Below, one piece after another: positions 15,932 through 23,748 of a stretch of 64,000 nt of DNA. The notes below the pieces were generated by a model. The model made no database searches. It saw only the letters and a program-made list of their open reading frames with translations, and had not been told where the DNA came from. A program made the position numbers and the translations under genes. The stretch is from Liminaster sp017519885 (lineage in GTDB: Bacteria; Bacteroidota; Bacteroidia; Bacteroidales; UBA3663): the NCBI GenBank assembly GCA_017519885.1, contig JAFWRO010000019.1, forward strand, positions 1-64,000, written 5' to 3'. Numbering within the stretch: position 1 is the first letter of the stretch; each line of letters begins with the position of its first letter.

Positions 15932-16750
15932 ATGAATCAATTCAGTAGATCAATGTTTCGGGCTCTCAGTTGGCTCGAAAGGAGATATTATAGACTTAGC
16001 TTTTGGCCCCGACATGTTATAGGAATCCTGCTGGCACTTTCTTTGCTGGCAGGAGTAGTTGGCATCTGCTATGGAGGCTATTGTGGAGTGAAGGCTTGTG
16101 TCGAGTTTGTTGTCTCGGTGTTCAACGACGCCAAGGACCTGTTTGAAGAAGAGGTCGATGACGAATATTGCTGGAATTCGAAACATCATGCCGAATTCCC
16201 CGTCCCCGAAGATAAACGTCATCCGAAGCGTGTGCCGAACTTTGCGAGGGACTTTGCCTTTGTCAACGACGTGCATCTCACTGCAGCCACCGAACTGGGT
16301 ATCACACCTGTTGAAAATCGGGAAATACTGTTTCAGATGAAGGAAGAACTTGTGGAACTCAAGGACACGCGTTACTTCAAAGTCTTGCCGCTGACCAGTT
16401 CGTCGCCCTATCTGGTGCCTCGTGCTGCTGATTTCCTGACCGACTTGGGTCGATTGATGCAGGAATATAACGGCACAAAGTCACGCTTCCTCATTTCGAG
16501 TGTTTTGCGAACGCAAAGTGACGTGCAGAAGTTGAGCCGTGTGAATGTGAATGCTACAACCAACTCAACCCATTGCTACGGTACGACGTTCGACATCACC
16601 TACAACCGCTTTGACATTCATGGCAAAACGTGGGAAGGAAAACTCAAGGAAGACCTTGCCAAGGCGCTCTACGACCTGCAGGCGATGGGTTATTGCTATG
16701 TGAAATATGAAATCAAGCAGCCCTGTTTCCATGTGACGGTTCGACCGTGA
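15932..16750 (+). CDS. Membrane-anchored M15-like (DUF5715-type) protein
   Basis: 272 residues. One membrane segment at residues 29-50 anchors an acidic linker and a C-terminal domain facing the periplasm. The domain has SSVLRT, then STHCYGTTFDI with H214 and D221, and CFHVTV with H267. This is the H-x6-D ... H zinc-ligand pattern of M15 DD-/LD-carboxypeptidases. A murein peptidase role is inferred. It follows the glycosidase gene by 9 bp and is likely co-transcribed. I recall this family as DUF5715; the peptidase fold is better supported than the exact name. Confidence 0.7.
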   Translation: MNQFSRSMFRALSWLERRYYRLSFWPRHVIGILLALSLLAGVVGICYGGYCGVKACVEFVVSVFNDAKDLFEEEVDDEYCWNSKHHAEFPVPEDKRHPKRVPNFARDFAFVNDVHLTAATELGITPVENREILFQMKEELVELKDTRYFKVLPLTSSSPYLVPRAADFLTDLGRLMQEYNGTKSRFLISSVLRTQSDVQKLSRVNVNATTNSTHCYGTTFDITYNRFDIHGKTWEGKLKEDLAKALYDLQAMGYCYVKYEIKQPCFHVTVRP

Positions 16751-16802
16751 CAAACAGAAATCTATATTTTCGAAAATAATTTTTGCTCTTTATACAATAA
16801 AA

Positions 16803-16855
16803 TTCATAGGCACACGTTTTATTAATGACTAACCAATAAAACGTGTGCCTATGAA
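16803..16855. repeat. Perfect 21-bp inverted repeat with 11-base loop
   Basis: The arms 16803-16823 (TTCATAGGCACACG...) and 16835-16855 (...CGTGTGCCTATGAA) are perfectly complementary over 21 bp. The position between convergent genes suggests a terminator. On the minus strand the hairpin is followed by a T-rich stretch, so it would best serve the 16962-18944 gene. Its right arm contains the ATG of the small frame at 16851. Confidence 0.85.
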
Positions 16856-17012
16856 GCATAGATTTACTTCCTTACTATCTTCAATACCGGGTCCTCGTCG
16901 GGAGACCATCCACAAACTGCAGATGTTGGCTCGCTGCTATAACCCGAGCAATGTAGAAAATCTAAAAGATCGATGGTTCGACGAACATGCGCTGACCGGC
17001 GAAGCCATCTAA
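16851..17012 (+). CDS. Possible 53-residue small protein
   Basis: An ATG inside the right arm of the inverted repeat opens a 53-codon frame with a natural-looking composition (begins MKHRFTSLLSSIPGPRRET, then a helix-like IHKLQMLARCYNPSN). Its last 51 bp overlap the end of the minus-strand gene at 16962. No promoter box is visible. The hairpin could hide the start codon in RNA, or the frame could be chance. No function can be proposed. Confidence 0.35.
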   Translation: MKHRFTSLLSSIPGPRRETIHKLQMLARCYNPSNVENLKDRWFDEHALTGEAI

Positions 17013-18944
17013 GTCCGTAAGACAGATGCCCGTAATGATATGCAGCATCTCGAGCGACGATGGTTCAGACCCCACAATCTGTGGACCCAGCTGGCCCCCG
17101 CATTCCGGAGCGATCAACAGGTATTGTTCTTTATGTCCGCCATTTCCCTTCAACTTTAGGGAGATGGCGGTATCGTTTTTCAATTGATCGACAAATCCCT
17201 TCAAACCGCCCTTGTCTTGGCTGTAGAGCCCTGCGACACGGTCCACGATGCTCACGTTGAGGATGGGTGGCAAAGTGCCGTCTGTGATGCGTTGGTGGAT
17301 GTAACTGTCGATGTCATTGCTAAGTCCGTCGCGCAGACGATGTAGCAAGTCTTCGGCATGAAGCGGTGGCATCTCGCCGTAAAGCATCTTCGATATTACG
17401 AGGTAATCGTGCTGGAGCTGGGTCGTGTCCAATCGAATTGCCTGTACGGCATCGACGATGGGCTGCACGGGGAAGGTGGTGTCGAGGGCTGAGGGCGGAT
17501 TGTCGTTCAAATATTGTTGTGTCGTCTCAAATGCCTCCTGGCAAACCTGTGCAAGGTGTTCCGACTGGCTGGATAGGGCAGATACTTGAGGAATGAACTC
17601 ATTGAGCAACTTAGTGGCAAAGGCGGCACCTTCGTATTGGGTGCGCTGGATGTAGTAGCCGGTGATTGCCGACTGATAGTCGTCGAAGAGGTTCTTGTCC
17701 TTGCCACGCATACGGTCAAAGAATCCGAATTTTTCCCAACGATGGATGTAGTCCTTAATCGTCTCATCGGTATGTTCCAACGTTTTTCCAAGGTCGGCTT
17801 GTCGTTGGCTGAAATGGAGTGTCAGTAATTGCAGGTGGTTGATGATGGAACGTACAATGTCCTGACCCGTTTCGGGTGGATACGCTAAGTTGAGCAGAAT
17901 CTCTTGCAGTTTTTCCTTCAATGTGCAAAGCAGAGCCAGGCAATAGTCGGGTGTCTTCTTCTTCTCCTGTCGATAGAAGTATTCGACGCCCATATTTCTA
18001 TATCGGGTCTGGTAATCGACTTCTAGATTATTGCGAAGCTGCGAGGCCCATTCGTCGCGTGGTTTGTCCTGCAGGTCCTGCACGATGCGCTCCACGGCTT
18101 GCTGCCAATATTCATCGACATTTTGCCATGTGACTCCCGACGCACGGTTGAGGGCAAGGAAATGGTTGCCCGTCAAGTCGGTGAGTTCTTCCGACAAGGG
18201 AAGGTCTGTAAGAAGTTCGCTGACGTGTTCGTTACACTGCTCCATACTGATCGGATTGACATTTGGACGGCTCAGTCCGAGCAAGGCGTTTAGGTAGCTC
18301 TGATGAATGTAGTGGCGTATCTCGTCGTCGGGATAACTGATGCCACTGACGTTAAACGAACTGAAAATGGCCGGAAATTCCATCTCGAAGGCAGTCTCGT
18401 AGGTTTTCGGCCGGCGTAGTTTGTTGAGGTAACCGTAACGCTCCACCAGGTCGAGTGCCTCACTCTCCTGTGTGATGTCGAAAAGAAAATGCGCCAGCGA
18501 CACCTGGGAACTATCGTGATAGAGGAAACAGTGGGAGATGAGTTGTACGTCAGGATAATCGTTGATGCCGTTGTTGATGGCTACGAGGCTGTTCCACGCA
18601 TTCTTCTTCTGGATTGCAGAGCAGGTGTCAAGGTCAGGCAAAAGGGCATAGACATAGGATGGAACATCGTACAGACGACGTATCATCGTTATGGCTTGTA
18701 TGATCTGTTGGCCCATCATAGGTTCGTCGAGCGTAGCGCAAATGTGGAATCCGAGTTCGCTGGGCATACCAGCTCTGCGCTGCTGCTCGTTCACTTCATG
18801 CACAAATTCACGCTCCTCCAGTTGGTGTGACTGGAAGAGCAAGGTCGTGTTGCGTCCTACGAGCGAAGCCTGGATGAACCTGCGATAGACGGGATGCTGG
18901 ATACGCGATTGATTGTATCCGAGAAAGATGATGATGTGTCTCAC
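16962..18944 (-). CDS. Large unknown protein translationally coupled to thymidine kinase
   Basis: 660 residues from the GTG at 18944, whose GTGA overlaps the tdk stop by 4 bp. A longer frame to 19091 lies wholly within tdk and is rejected. The N-terminal 230 residues alternate hydrophobic strands and helices (RHIIIFLGYNQ, GFHICATLDEPMMGQQIIQAITMIRRLYDVPSYVYALLPDLDT, AWNSLVAINNGINDYPDVQLISHCFLYHD), a nucleotide-binding-like layout loosely recalling tubulin/FtsZ-like proteins but without GGGTGSG. The rest is helical and Q/L/E-rich. There is no signal peptide or membrane segment. I do not recognise the family. It is the last gene of a six-gene operon. Confidence 0.75.
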   Translation of the reverse strand: MRHIIIFLGYNQSRIQHPVYRRFIQASLVGRNTTLLFQSHQLEEREFVHEVNEQQRRAGMPSELGFHICATLDEPMMGQQIIQAITMIRRLYDVPSYVYALLPDLDTCSAIQKKNAWNSLVAINNGINDYPDVQLISHCFLYHDSSQVSLAHFLFDITQESEALDLVERYGYLNKLRRPKTYETAFEMEFPAIFSSFNVSGISYPDDEIRHYIHQSYLNALLGLSRPNVNPISMEQCNEHVSELLTDLPLSEELTDLTGNHFLALNRASGVTWQNVDEYWQQAVERIVQDLQDKPRDEWASQLRNNLEVDYQTRYRNMGVEYFYRQEKKKTPDYCLALLCTLKEKLQEILLNLAYPPETGQDIVRSIINHLQLLTLHFSQRQADLGKTLEHTDETIKDYIHRWEKFGFFDRMRGKDKNLFDDYQSAITGYYIQRTQYEGAAFATKLLNEFIPQVSALSSQSEHLAQVCQEAFETTQQYLNDNPPSALDTTFPVQPIVDAVQAIRLDTTQLQHDYLVISKMLYGEMPPLHAEDLLHRLRDGLSNDIDSYIHQRITDGTLPPILNVSIVDRVAGLYSQDKGGLKGFVDQLKNDTAISLKLKGNGGHKEQYLLIAPECGGQLGPQIVGSEPSSLEMLHIITGICLTDLDGFAGQRMFVEPSIF

Positions 18945-19522
18945 TTCTTTTCCTGCATCATTTCGGCATAGCAACAGCGGCACAGGGGCATATACTCCTG
19001 CTTGGCACCAATCATCACCTGCTGGCTGGCATTGGATATTCGATACGAGAAGTTGGCCAGATGACCGCACTTCATGCAGATGGCGCGGCATTTATAGACG
19101 TCGTCGGCCATTGCCATCAGGTCGGGCATTGGGCCAAAAGGCTGGCCTAGGTAGTCCATGTCGAGGCCTGCGATAATGACTCGCTTTCCCTGGTCAACCA
19201 GTTCACGTACGACGTCAAGCACATTCACGTCGAAGAACTGTGCTTCGTCGATGGCAACAACTTCAGTGTCGGCCTCTACCAGGTTGCTGATTACACGGGC
19301 GTTTTGCACGGGGATTGCTTCGCTCGTGCTGTTGGCATGACTGACTATGTCGGTCTTGCTATATCGGCTGTCGATGGTAGGTTTGAAGATCTGTATCTTG
19401 CGCTTGGCAATCTTCACACGGTTGATGCGACGGATGAGTTCTTCGGTCTTACCCGAAAACATCGAGCCGCAAATCACTTCAATGCTTCCGCATTGGCGTA
19501 GGTGGATATTCTCTAAATACAT
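18941..19522 (-). CDS. tdk: Thymidine kinase
   Basis: 193 residues, class II (TK1-like). It phosphorylates thymidine with ATP in pyrimidine salvage. The P-loop GSMFSGKTEEL (20-30), the DEAQFFD Walker-B/catalytic Glu motif, GLDMDYLGQPFGPMPDL and a four-cysteine zinc site (CRAICMKCG ... PLCRCC) are present. It sits 15 bp after the second Na+/phosphate transporter gene and overlaps the unknown 660-residue gene by 4 bp. Confidence 0.97.
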   Translation of the reverse strand: MYLENIHLRQCGSIEVICGSMFSGKTEELIRRINRVKIAKRKIQIFKPTIDSRYSKTDIVSHANSTSEAIPVQNARVISNLVEADTEVVAIDEAQFFDVNVLDVVRELVDQGKRVIIAGLDMDYLGQPFGPMPDLMAMADDVYKCRAICMKCGHLANFSYRISNASQQVMIGAKQEYMPLCRCCYAEMMQEKK

Positions 19523-19537
19523 TATTTTATAATTTAT

Positions 19538-21220
19538 TTATTCGCTTGCTGCTGAAATGACGTTAATCACGTAGTCTCCGATTTTTTCGCATTCGTTGAT
19601 GATGTGCATGAAGAAGGAGTGCTGATAGTAGTCGATCTTCTTGCGGTCGAGTGAGTCGAATATTTCGTTACGTAACTGATTCCTGAGGTTGTTGATCTCG
19701 TCTTCGTGGTTGTAAGCCTTGTTGAGAGCGCTTTGCGGCACCTGATCCATGGCTAAAACCTTGAGCATGTGAGCCAGGGCAATATCGATGAGCGACATCA
19801 TCTGAGAGAGATTCTTGTTCATATCGGGAGTGAAGCGCACACGCTGCTCATACTTCTGATAGAGCACCATCGAGATGTGGCAGATGGCATCGGCTATCGA
19901 TTCCAGTTCGTCCACCTCCTTGTAGAGGTTGCGACTCAGTTGTTCACCTGAATAGGAGAGGGTCTTGGGCGAAACGCTATTGAGGAATTTTGCTATTTCG
20001 AGTTCGGCACTGTCACTGTCTTCCTCCATGCGACGGATGCGCTGATTCAGTTCAAGTTGCTTTTCCGACCCCATTTGTTCATCGAGCATTGTTCGGACCA
20101 TCCCAAACATCTTGTACACCTCTTCGCCATAGCGCGAAGCTTCCTTCTGCACTTGCACGAGGGCCATTTCGCTCGATGCAGTCATGAAGCCAGTGTTGAT
20201 GTACTGTAGTTTGAAATCCTTTTCCAAGTCTTCCTTTTCGGGAATGAGGCGCGTCAGGAGGCGCGCAATCTGTGTGGTGAGCGGCAGCATCAGGCAGAGA
20301 CTGATGAAGTTGAACACGGTGTGGAACATTGCAAGTCCCATTGCAACATTATCTACCTCATGGGGATCACCTAGTCCGATGTGGCTGCAAAGGTAGCTGA
20401 TGGCATCACATAGGTAATAGAAGATTGCCAAGGCCCAGACCATACCCAATACGTTGAACAGCAGGTGGCCCAATGCGGCTCGCTTGGCCATGGTGTTGGC
20501 CGAAAGGGTGGCAAGCATGGGGGTGAGGCATGTGCCGATATTGGAGCCAAGCACGAGGGCGCATCCCATCTCGAACGAGATCCATTGGTTGACGCACATC
20601 AGCAAGGCGATAGCGAAAGTGGCGCTTGTAGCCTGCACAACCATTGTAAGCAACATACCGGCCACCAGAAAGATGAGAATCGAGGGATAACCCATCGCAC
20701 TCGAATCGTGCAGCACGTCAATCACTGCCGGCATCTGCGAGACAACGGGCACAAGGTGCTTCAGTTCCTCCAAGCCGAGGAAGAGCAGCGAAAAGCCGAT
20801 GATAAACTCACCCCAGGCATTACCGCGACTGCTGTTCGAATTGAAAAAGGGAAGCGAAAGTGCGATGAGCGGGAAAATGAGAAAAGCGATATTGAACTTG
20901 AAACTGAACAGTGCAATGATCCACGTCGTTAGCGTCGTGCCCACATTGGCTCCCATGATGACGGCCATCGATTGAGCCAGTGTGACCAGTCCACCATTGA
21001 CAAACGAAACGACAATCACCGTCGTAGCCGACGAAGATTGGATAAGGGCCGTGATGAGCACGCCCATCAGCATCGCGGCAAAGCGGTTGCTACGCATCGC
21101 CGACAAAGCCTTGCGGAGGCTGTCGCCAGCAGCCTTCTGCAGGCCTTCGCTCATCAGCCTCAGTCCGTAAAGGAAAAGACCGATGGCACCAATCAACGTC
21201 AAGACGTCAATCCAAGTCAT
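19538..21220 (-). CDS. Second Na+/phosphate cotransporter family protein
   Basis: 560 residues, paralogous to the protein at 2897-4645. It has the same paired motifs (QSSSATTVIVVSFVNGGL near residue 61 and VQATSATFAIALL near 195, where the second repeat has QAT instead of QSS), GANVGTT and GSNIGT motifs, about eight membrane segments and a PhoU-like helical C-terminus. The altered second motif may change ion coupling. It lies 16 bp after the LytTR regulator gene in the same operon, unlike its monocistronic paralogue. Confidence 0.9.
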   Translation of the reverse strand: MTWIDVLTLIGAIGLFLYGLRLMSEGLQKAAGDSLRKALSAMRSNRFAAMLMGVLITALIQSSSATTVIVVSFVNGGLVTLAQSMAVIMGANVGTTLTTWIIALFSFKFNIAFLIFPLIALSLPFFNSNSSRGNAWGEFIIGFSLLFLGLEELKHLVPVVSQMPAVIDVLHDSSAMGYPSILIFLVAGMLLTMVVQATSATFAIALLMCVNQWISFEMGCALVLGSNIGTCLTPMLATLSANTMAKRAALGHLLFNVLGMVWALAIFYYLCDAISYLCSHIGLGDPHEVDNVAMGLAMFHTVFNFISLCLMLPLTTQIARLLTRLIPEKEDLEKDFKLQYINTGFMTASSEMALVQVQKEASRYGEEVYKMFGMVRTMLDEQMGSEKQLELNQRIRRMEEDSDSAELEIAKFLNSVSPKTLSYSGEQLSRNLYKEVDELESIADAICHISMVLYQKYEQRVRFTPDMNKNLSQMMSLIDIALAHMLKVLAMDQVPQSALNKAYNHEDEINNLRNQLRNEIFDSLDRKKIDYYQHSFFMHIINECEKIGDYVINVISAASE

Positions 21221-21236
21221 GGTTTTCAGTATGATT

Positions 21237-21923
21237 TTATATTAAAGCCTTTAGTGCTTGTCTGAACGAATCGCGGTAAGTTCGGCCGATAGGCAACTCC
21301 TCACCTGTAGTGAGCGACACCAAGCTCGCGTTGTAGTTCTTGACGTGCTTGAGACCCACCAGATAACTGCGTTGTATGCGCGAGAAGAGTATCGCGGGCA
21401 ATTGTTGCTCGAAACCAGTCAAGGTACCTATGGTCGAGAGTTTTCGCCCATCGGCGAGTGTGAACTCCGTGTAGTCCTTTTGTGCTGCCAGACTCACGAT
21501 GTCGATGATGCGGATTGGTACGGTTCGTCCGTCCACACGAATGCTTACAAAGGGTTCAGGACGAACCTTGTCAAGTGCTTGCCGCAGGCGGTCGAGGGTA
21601 TATGGCTTGAGCAGATAATCGGCTACACCGAAGTTGAATCCGTCGATGGCATACTGGTCGTAGGCTGAGGTAATAATCACCTTGAGATTCTTTTTCCCTG
21701 AAGACTGTCCTGGTGTCTGTAATTGCTGGAGCACTTCGATACCTGTCAGTCCAGGCATTTGGATGTCCAAGAAGAGCAGGTCGGGCGTAGGCATAGTCTT
21801 TAGGGCTTCAACAAGGTCTGTACCATTGTCAAACACTGTCGTATCCTCTTCTCCCAGTTTTTGTAGGAAGAGTTGCAGTTTCTGGGCAGCTAGAGGTTCG
21901 TCTTCGGCTATAAATATCCGCAT
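21237..21923 (-). CDS. LytTR-family response regulator, no kinase gene adjacent
   Basis: 228 residues. The receiver domain (1-120) has the acidic pocket (E7, D8), phospho-acceptor D53 (LFLDIQMPG) and K106 (YLLKPY). A LytTR DNA-binding domain follows (from about 125; FSRIQRSYLVGLKHVKNYNASLVSLTTGEELPIGRTYRDSF). No histidine kinase lies in the window near it, so its partner is elsewhere or it is an orphan. It is embedded between a GT9 gene (12 bp gap) and the second Na+/phosphate transporter gene (16 bp gap). Confidence 0.93.
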   Translation of the reverse strand: MRIFIAEDEPLAAQKLQLFLQKLGEEDTTVFDNGTDLVEALKTMPTPDLLFLDIQMPGLTGIEVLQQLQTPGQSSGKKNLKVIITSAYDQYAIDGFNFGVADYLLKPYTLDRLRQALDKVRPEPFVSIRVDGRTVPIRIIDIVSLAAQKDYTEFTLADGRKLSTIGTLTGFEQQLPAILFSRIQRSYLVGLKHVKNYNASLVSLTTGEELPIGRTYRDSFRQALKALI

Positions 21924-21935
21924 AATCTATCGGTG

Positions 21936-22967
21936 TCACTGGGTGAGAATATCCTTGATTCGTTGGGCGACAACCTTGGGCTCGATTTTGGTCAGGCAAC
22001 GGTAATCGCCGTACTTGCAAGGTTTGTTGCCGTAGATCGAACATGGACGGCAGGGTAGTTCCAGTTCAATGCAGTCGTCTTCGTTTTGTCGGTAGCCCAA
22101 GAATCCTGCATAGCGATGCGTGGCACCCCAGATTGAGATGCAACGCAGACCCACTAATGATGCGAGATGCATATTGGCGGAGTCCATCGACACCATCAGC
22201 TTGAGGTTGGCCATGCAGCGCAGGTCGTCATCGATGGTCTGCCGTCCTGCCAGATTCACGATATGTTCGGGATGATCGCCTGCCCATGTGTCGAGTACTG
22301 CCTGTTCGTTGGGTCCACCGAAAAGGAAGATTTTTACTTCGGGTAACTGCTCGACAAGGTGGCTCAGCATCTGCCGCATCAATGTTTCTGGATAGACCTT
22401 GCCCCGATGTTGCGCAAAAGGGGCAATACCTACCGAAAGCGTCTCGGGAGGCACGGCACAAGTTTTCTCTCGCAACAAGGCGGCATGTGAGGCGCCATCA
22501 TAGTCGATGGTGAAATCCATCCCCAGGGCAGAAAAGACTTGTCTGTATCGCTCAATGCTAGTCGTGAGTTGCCGATGGATGGCTCCCGTGGTCAAGGCCT
22601 TCTTCTCGCTACGTCCCTTCTGGATTCTCTTTACTGGTTTTCCTGAAAGCCAGAAACGTAGATCGACCCACTGTGTACGCAGTACATCGTGGAGGTCGGC
22701 CACAGCATCGAAATCCAGTGCTTTCAGTTCTTTGTAAAGCCGATTGAGCCCAGCGATGCCGTTATAGTCACGTTTGTTGATGACCTTCACCGAAAGGTTG
22801 GGCTGATGAAGCATCGTTTCCATCACAATGGCCCCTGCTTTCGAGGTCAGCAGTTTGAACTGCACGTCAGGATAGGTTCGTGACACACTATCGAGCACGG
22901 GCAACGTCATACAGATGTCCCCCAGCGCACTTAAGCGTATGGCCAATACTTTCCGGAAGGTTTTCAT
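21936..22967 (-). CDS. Glycosyltransferase family 9 (heptosyltransferase-like)
   Basis: 343 residues. GT9 enzymes such as WaaF and WaaC add heptose to LPS core. The N-terminal RLSALGDICMTLPVLDSVSRTYPD is the family hallmark. The C-terminal half has VGIAPFAQHRGKVYPETLMRQML, LFGGPNE and VSMDSANMHLASLVGLRCISIWGATHRYAGF. The C-terminus contains a cysteine cluster (LPCRPCSIYGNKPCKYGDYRC). It follows the DUF4254 gene by 4 bp, an arrangement I associate with Bacteroidota. The acceptor and sugar are unknown. Confidence 0.9.
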   Translation of the reverse strand: MKTFRKVLAIRLSALGDICMTLPVLDSVSRTYPDVQFKLLTSKAGAIVMETMLHQPNLSVKVINKRDYNGIAGLNRLYKELKALDFDAVADLHDVLRTQWVDLRFWLSGKPVKRIQKGRSEKKALTTGAIHRQLTTSIERYRQVFSALGMDFTIDYDGASHAALLREKTCAVPPETLSVGIAPFAQHRGKVYPETLMRQMLSHLVEQLPEVKIFLFGGPNEQAVLDTWAGDHPEHIVNLAGRQTIDDDLRCMANLKLMVSMDSANMHLASLVGLRCISIWGATHRYAGFLGYRQNEDDCIELELPCRPCSIYGNKPCKYGDYRCLTKIEPKVVAQRIKDILTQ

Positions 22968-22971
22968 TACG

Positions 22972-23577
22972 TCACTTGTTCCCGTAGAGTACGGGGTTCA
23001 GGTTCGGGTCGTTGTACATCTTCATCTGCTTGTACACTTTCATGTACTTGCGTCCGGCAGCGATGTCATCCAGCAGTTGATCGATGGCCGTAGTCAAGTC
23101 GATGCGCTGCGTGAGGAGCACATCAAGTTTCTGGGCGCACTTGTCGTGATGCTCTTGTGATACATCGGTACGATCTACCTCAACCTGCATGTGGTAGATC
23201 TTCAGATAAAGGATCGACAGGCGATCGATGGCCCATGCCGGTGACTCGGTGTTGATGGTGGCATCGGGCAGTACCTCTACGTTCTTGTAAGTGTCGAGGA
23301 AATAACTGTCGATCATTTCCACCAGATCAGTACGGTCCTGGTTCGACTTGTCGATTCTGCGCTTGAGCACAAGAGCAGCCTCAGGATTGATTTCGGGGTC
23401 GCGGATGATGTCCTCGAAGTGCCACTGCACGGTGTCAATCCAATTCTTCAGGTAAAGGAAAAACTCGATCGTTCCTTTTTCGTAGGGATTCTGGATAGGA
23501 GTATCTACGTTATCGGTCTTGTGATAGTCGGCGATGGAGCGTTTGAAGATACCATCGCAAAGCTCAGTGAATTTCAT
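22972..23577 (-). CDS. DUF4254 family protein
   Basis: 201 residues, soluble and mostly helical. The features PYEKGTIEFFLYLKNWIDTVQWHFEDIIRDPEI and ESPAWAIDRLSILYLKIYHM match the DUF4254 family of Bacteroidota as I recall it. It is the first gene of a six-gene minus-strand operon and is placed directly before a GT9 gene, suggesting a role with lipopolysaccharide glycosylation. That link rests on context only. Confidence 0.8.
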   Translation of the reverse strand: MKFTELCDGIFKRSIADYHKTDNVDTPIQNPYEKGTIEFFLYLKNWIDTVQWHFEDIIRDPEINPEAALVLKRRIDKSNQDRTDLVEMIDSYFLDTYKNVEVLPDATINTESPAWAIDRLSILYLKIYHMQVEVDRTDVSQEHHDKCAQKLDVLLTQRIDLTTAIDQLLDDIAAGRKYMKVYKQMKMYNDPNLNPVLYGNK

Positions 23578-23607
23578 AAATTACGGGTTTTAAAACTAAA
23601 TTTGCCG

Positions 23608-23615
23608 CAAAGATA
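23608..23615 (-). promoter_or_regulatory. Promoter -7 box of the DUF4254-GT9-LytTR-transporter-tdk operon
   Basis: The minus strand reads TATCTTTG, 31 bp before the start codon of the DUF4254 gene. No convincing -33 box is visible. It mirrors the divergent -7 box at 23659. Confidence 0.7.
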
Positions 23616-23658
23616 ACATTTTTTTCTGAATTAAAGGATAACTTTCGCAAAAAATCTT

Positions 23659-23666
23659 TATCTTTG
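23659..23666 (+). promoter_or_regulatory. Promoter -7 box of topB
   Basis: TATCTTTG, followed by an 82-base leader before topB. The two divergent boxes form an inverted repeat of 10 bp (GCAAAGATAA at 23607-23616, TTATCTTTGC at 23658-23667). Confidence 0.7.
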
Positions 23667-23748
23667 CACGCGATTTTTTCCAAAACGAGCTATTTTGGCA
23701 ATCATCACATCTATTTAATTTATTTTAGCATTATCCGCCAACATCAAC

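Noticed and set aside
18945..19091. 49-residue N-terminal extension of the unknown 660-residue protein
   Set aside because: It lies wholly within tdk in another frame; the GTG overlapping the tdk stop is the better start.
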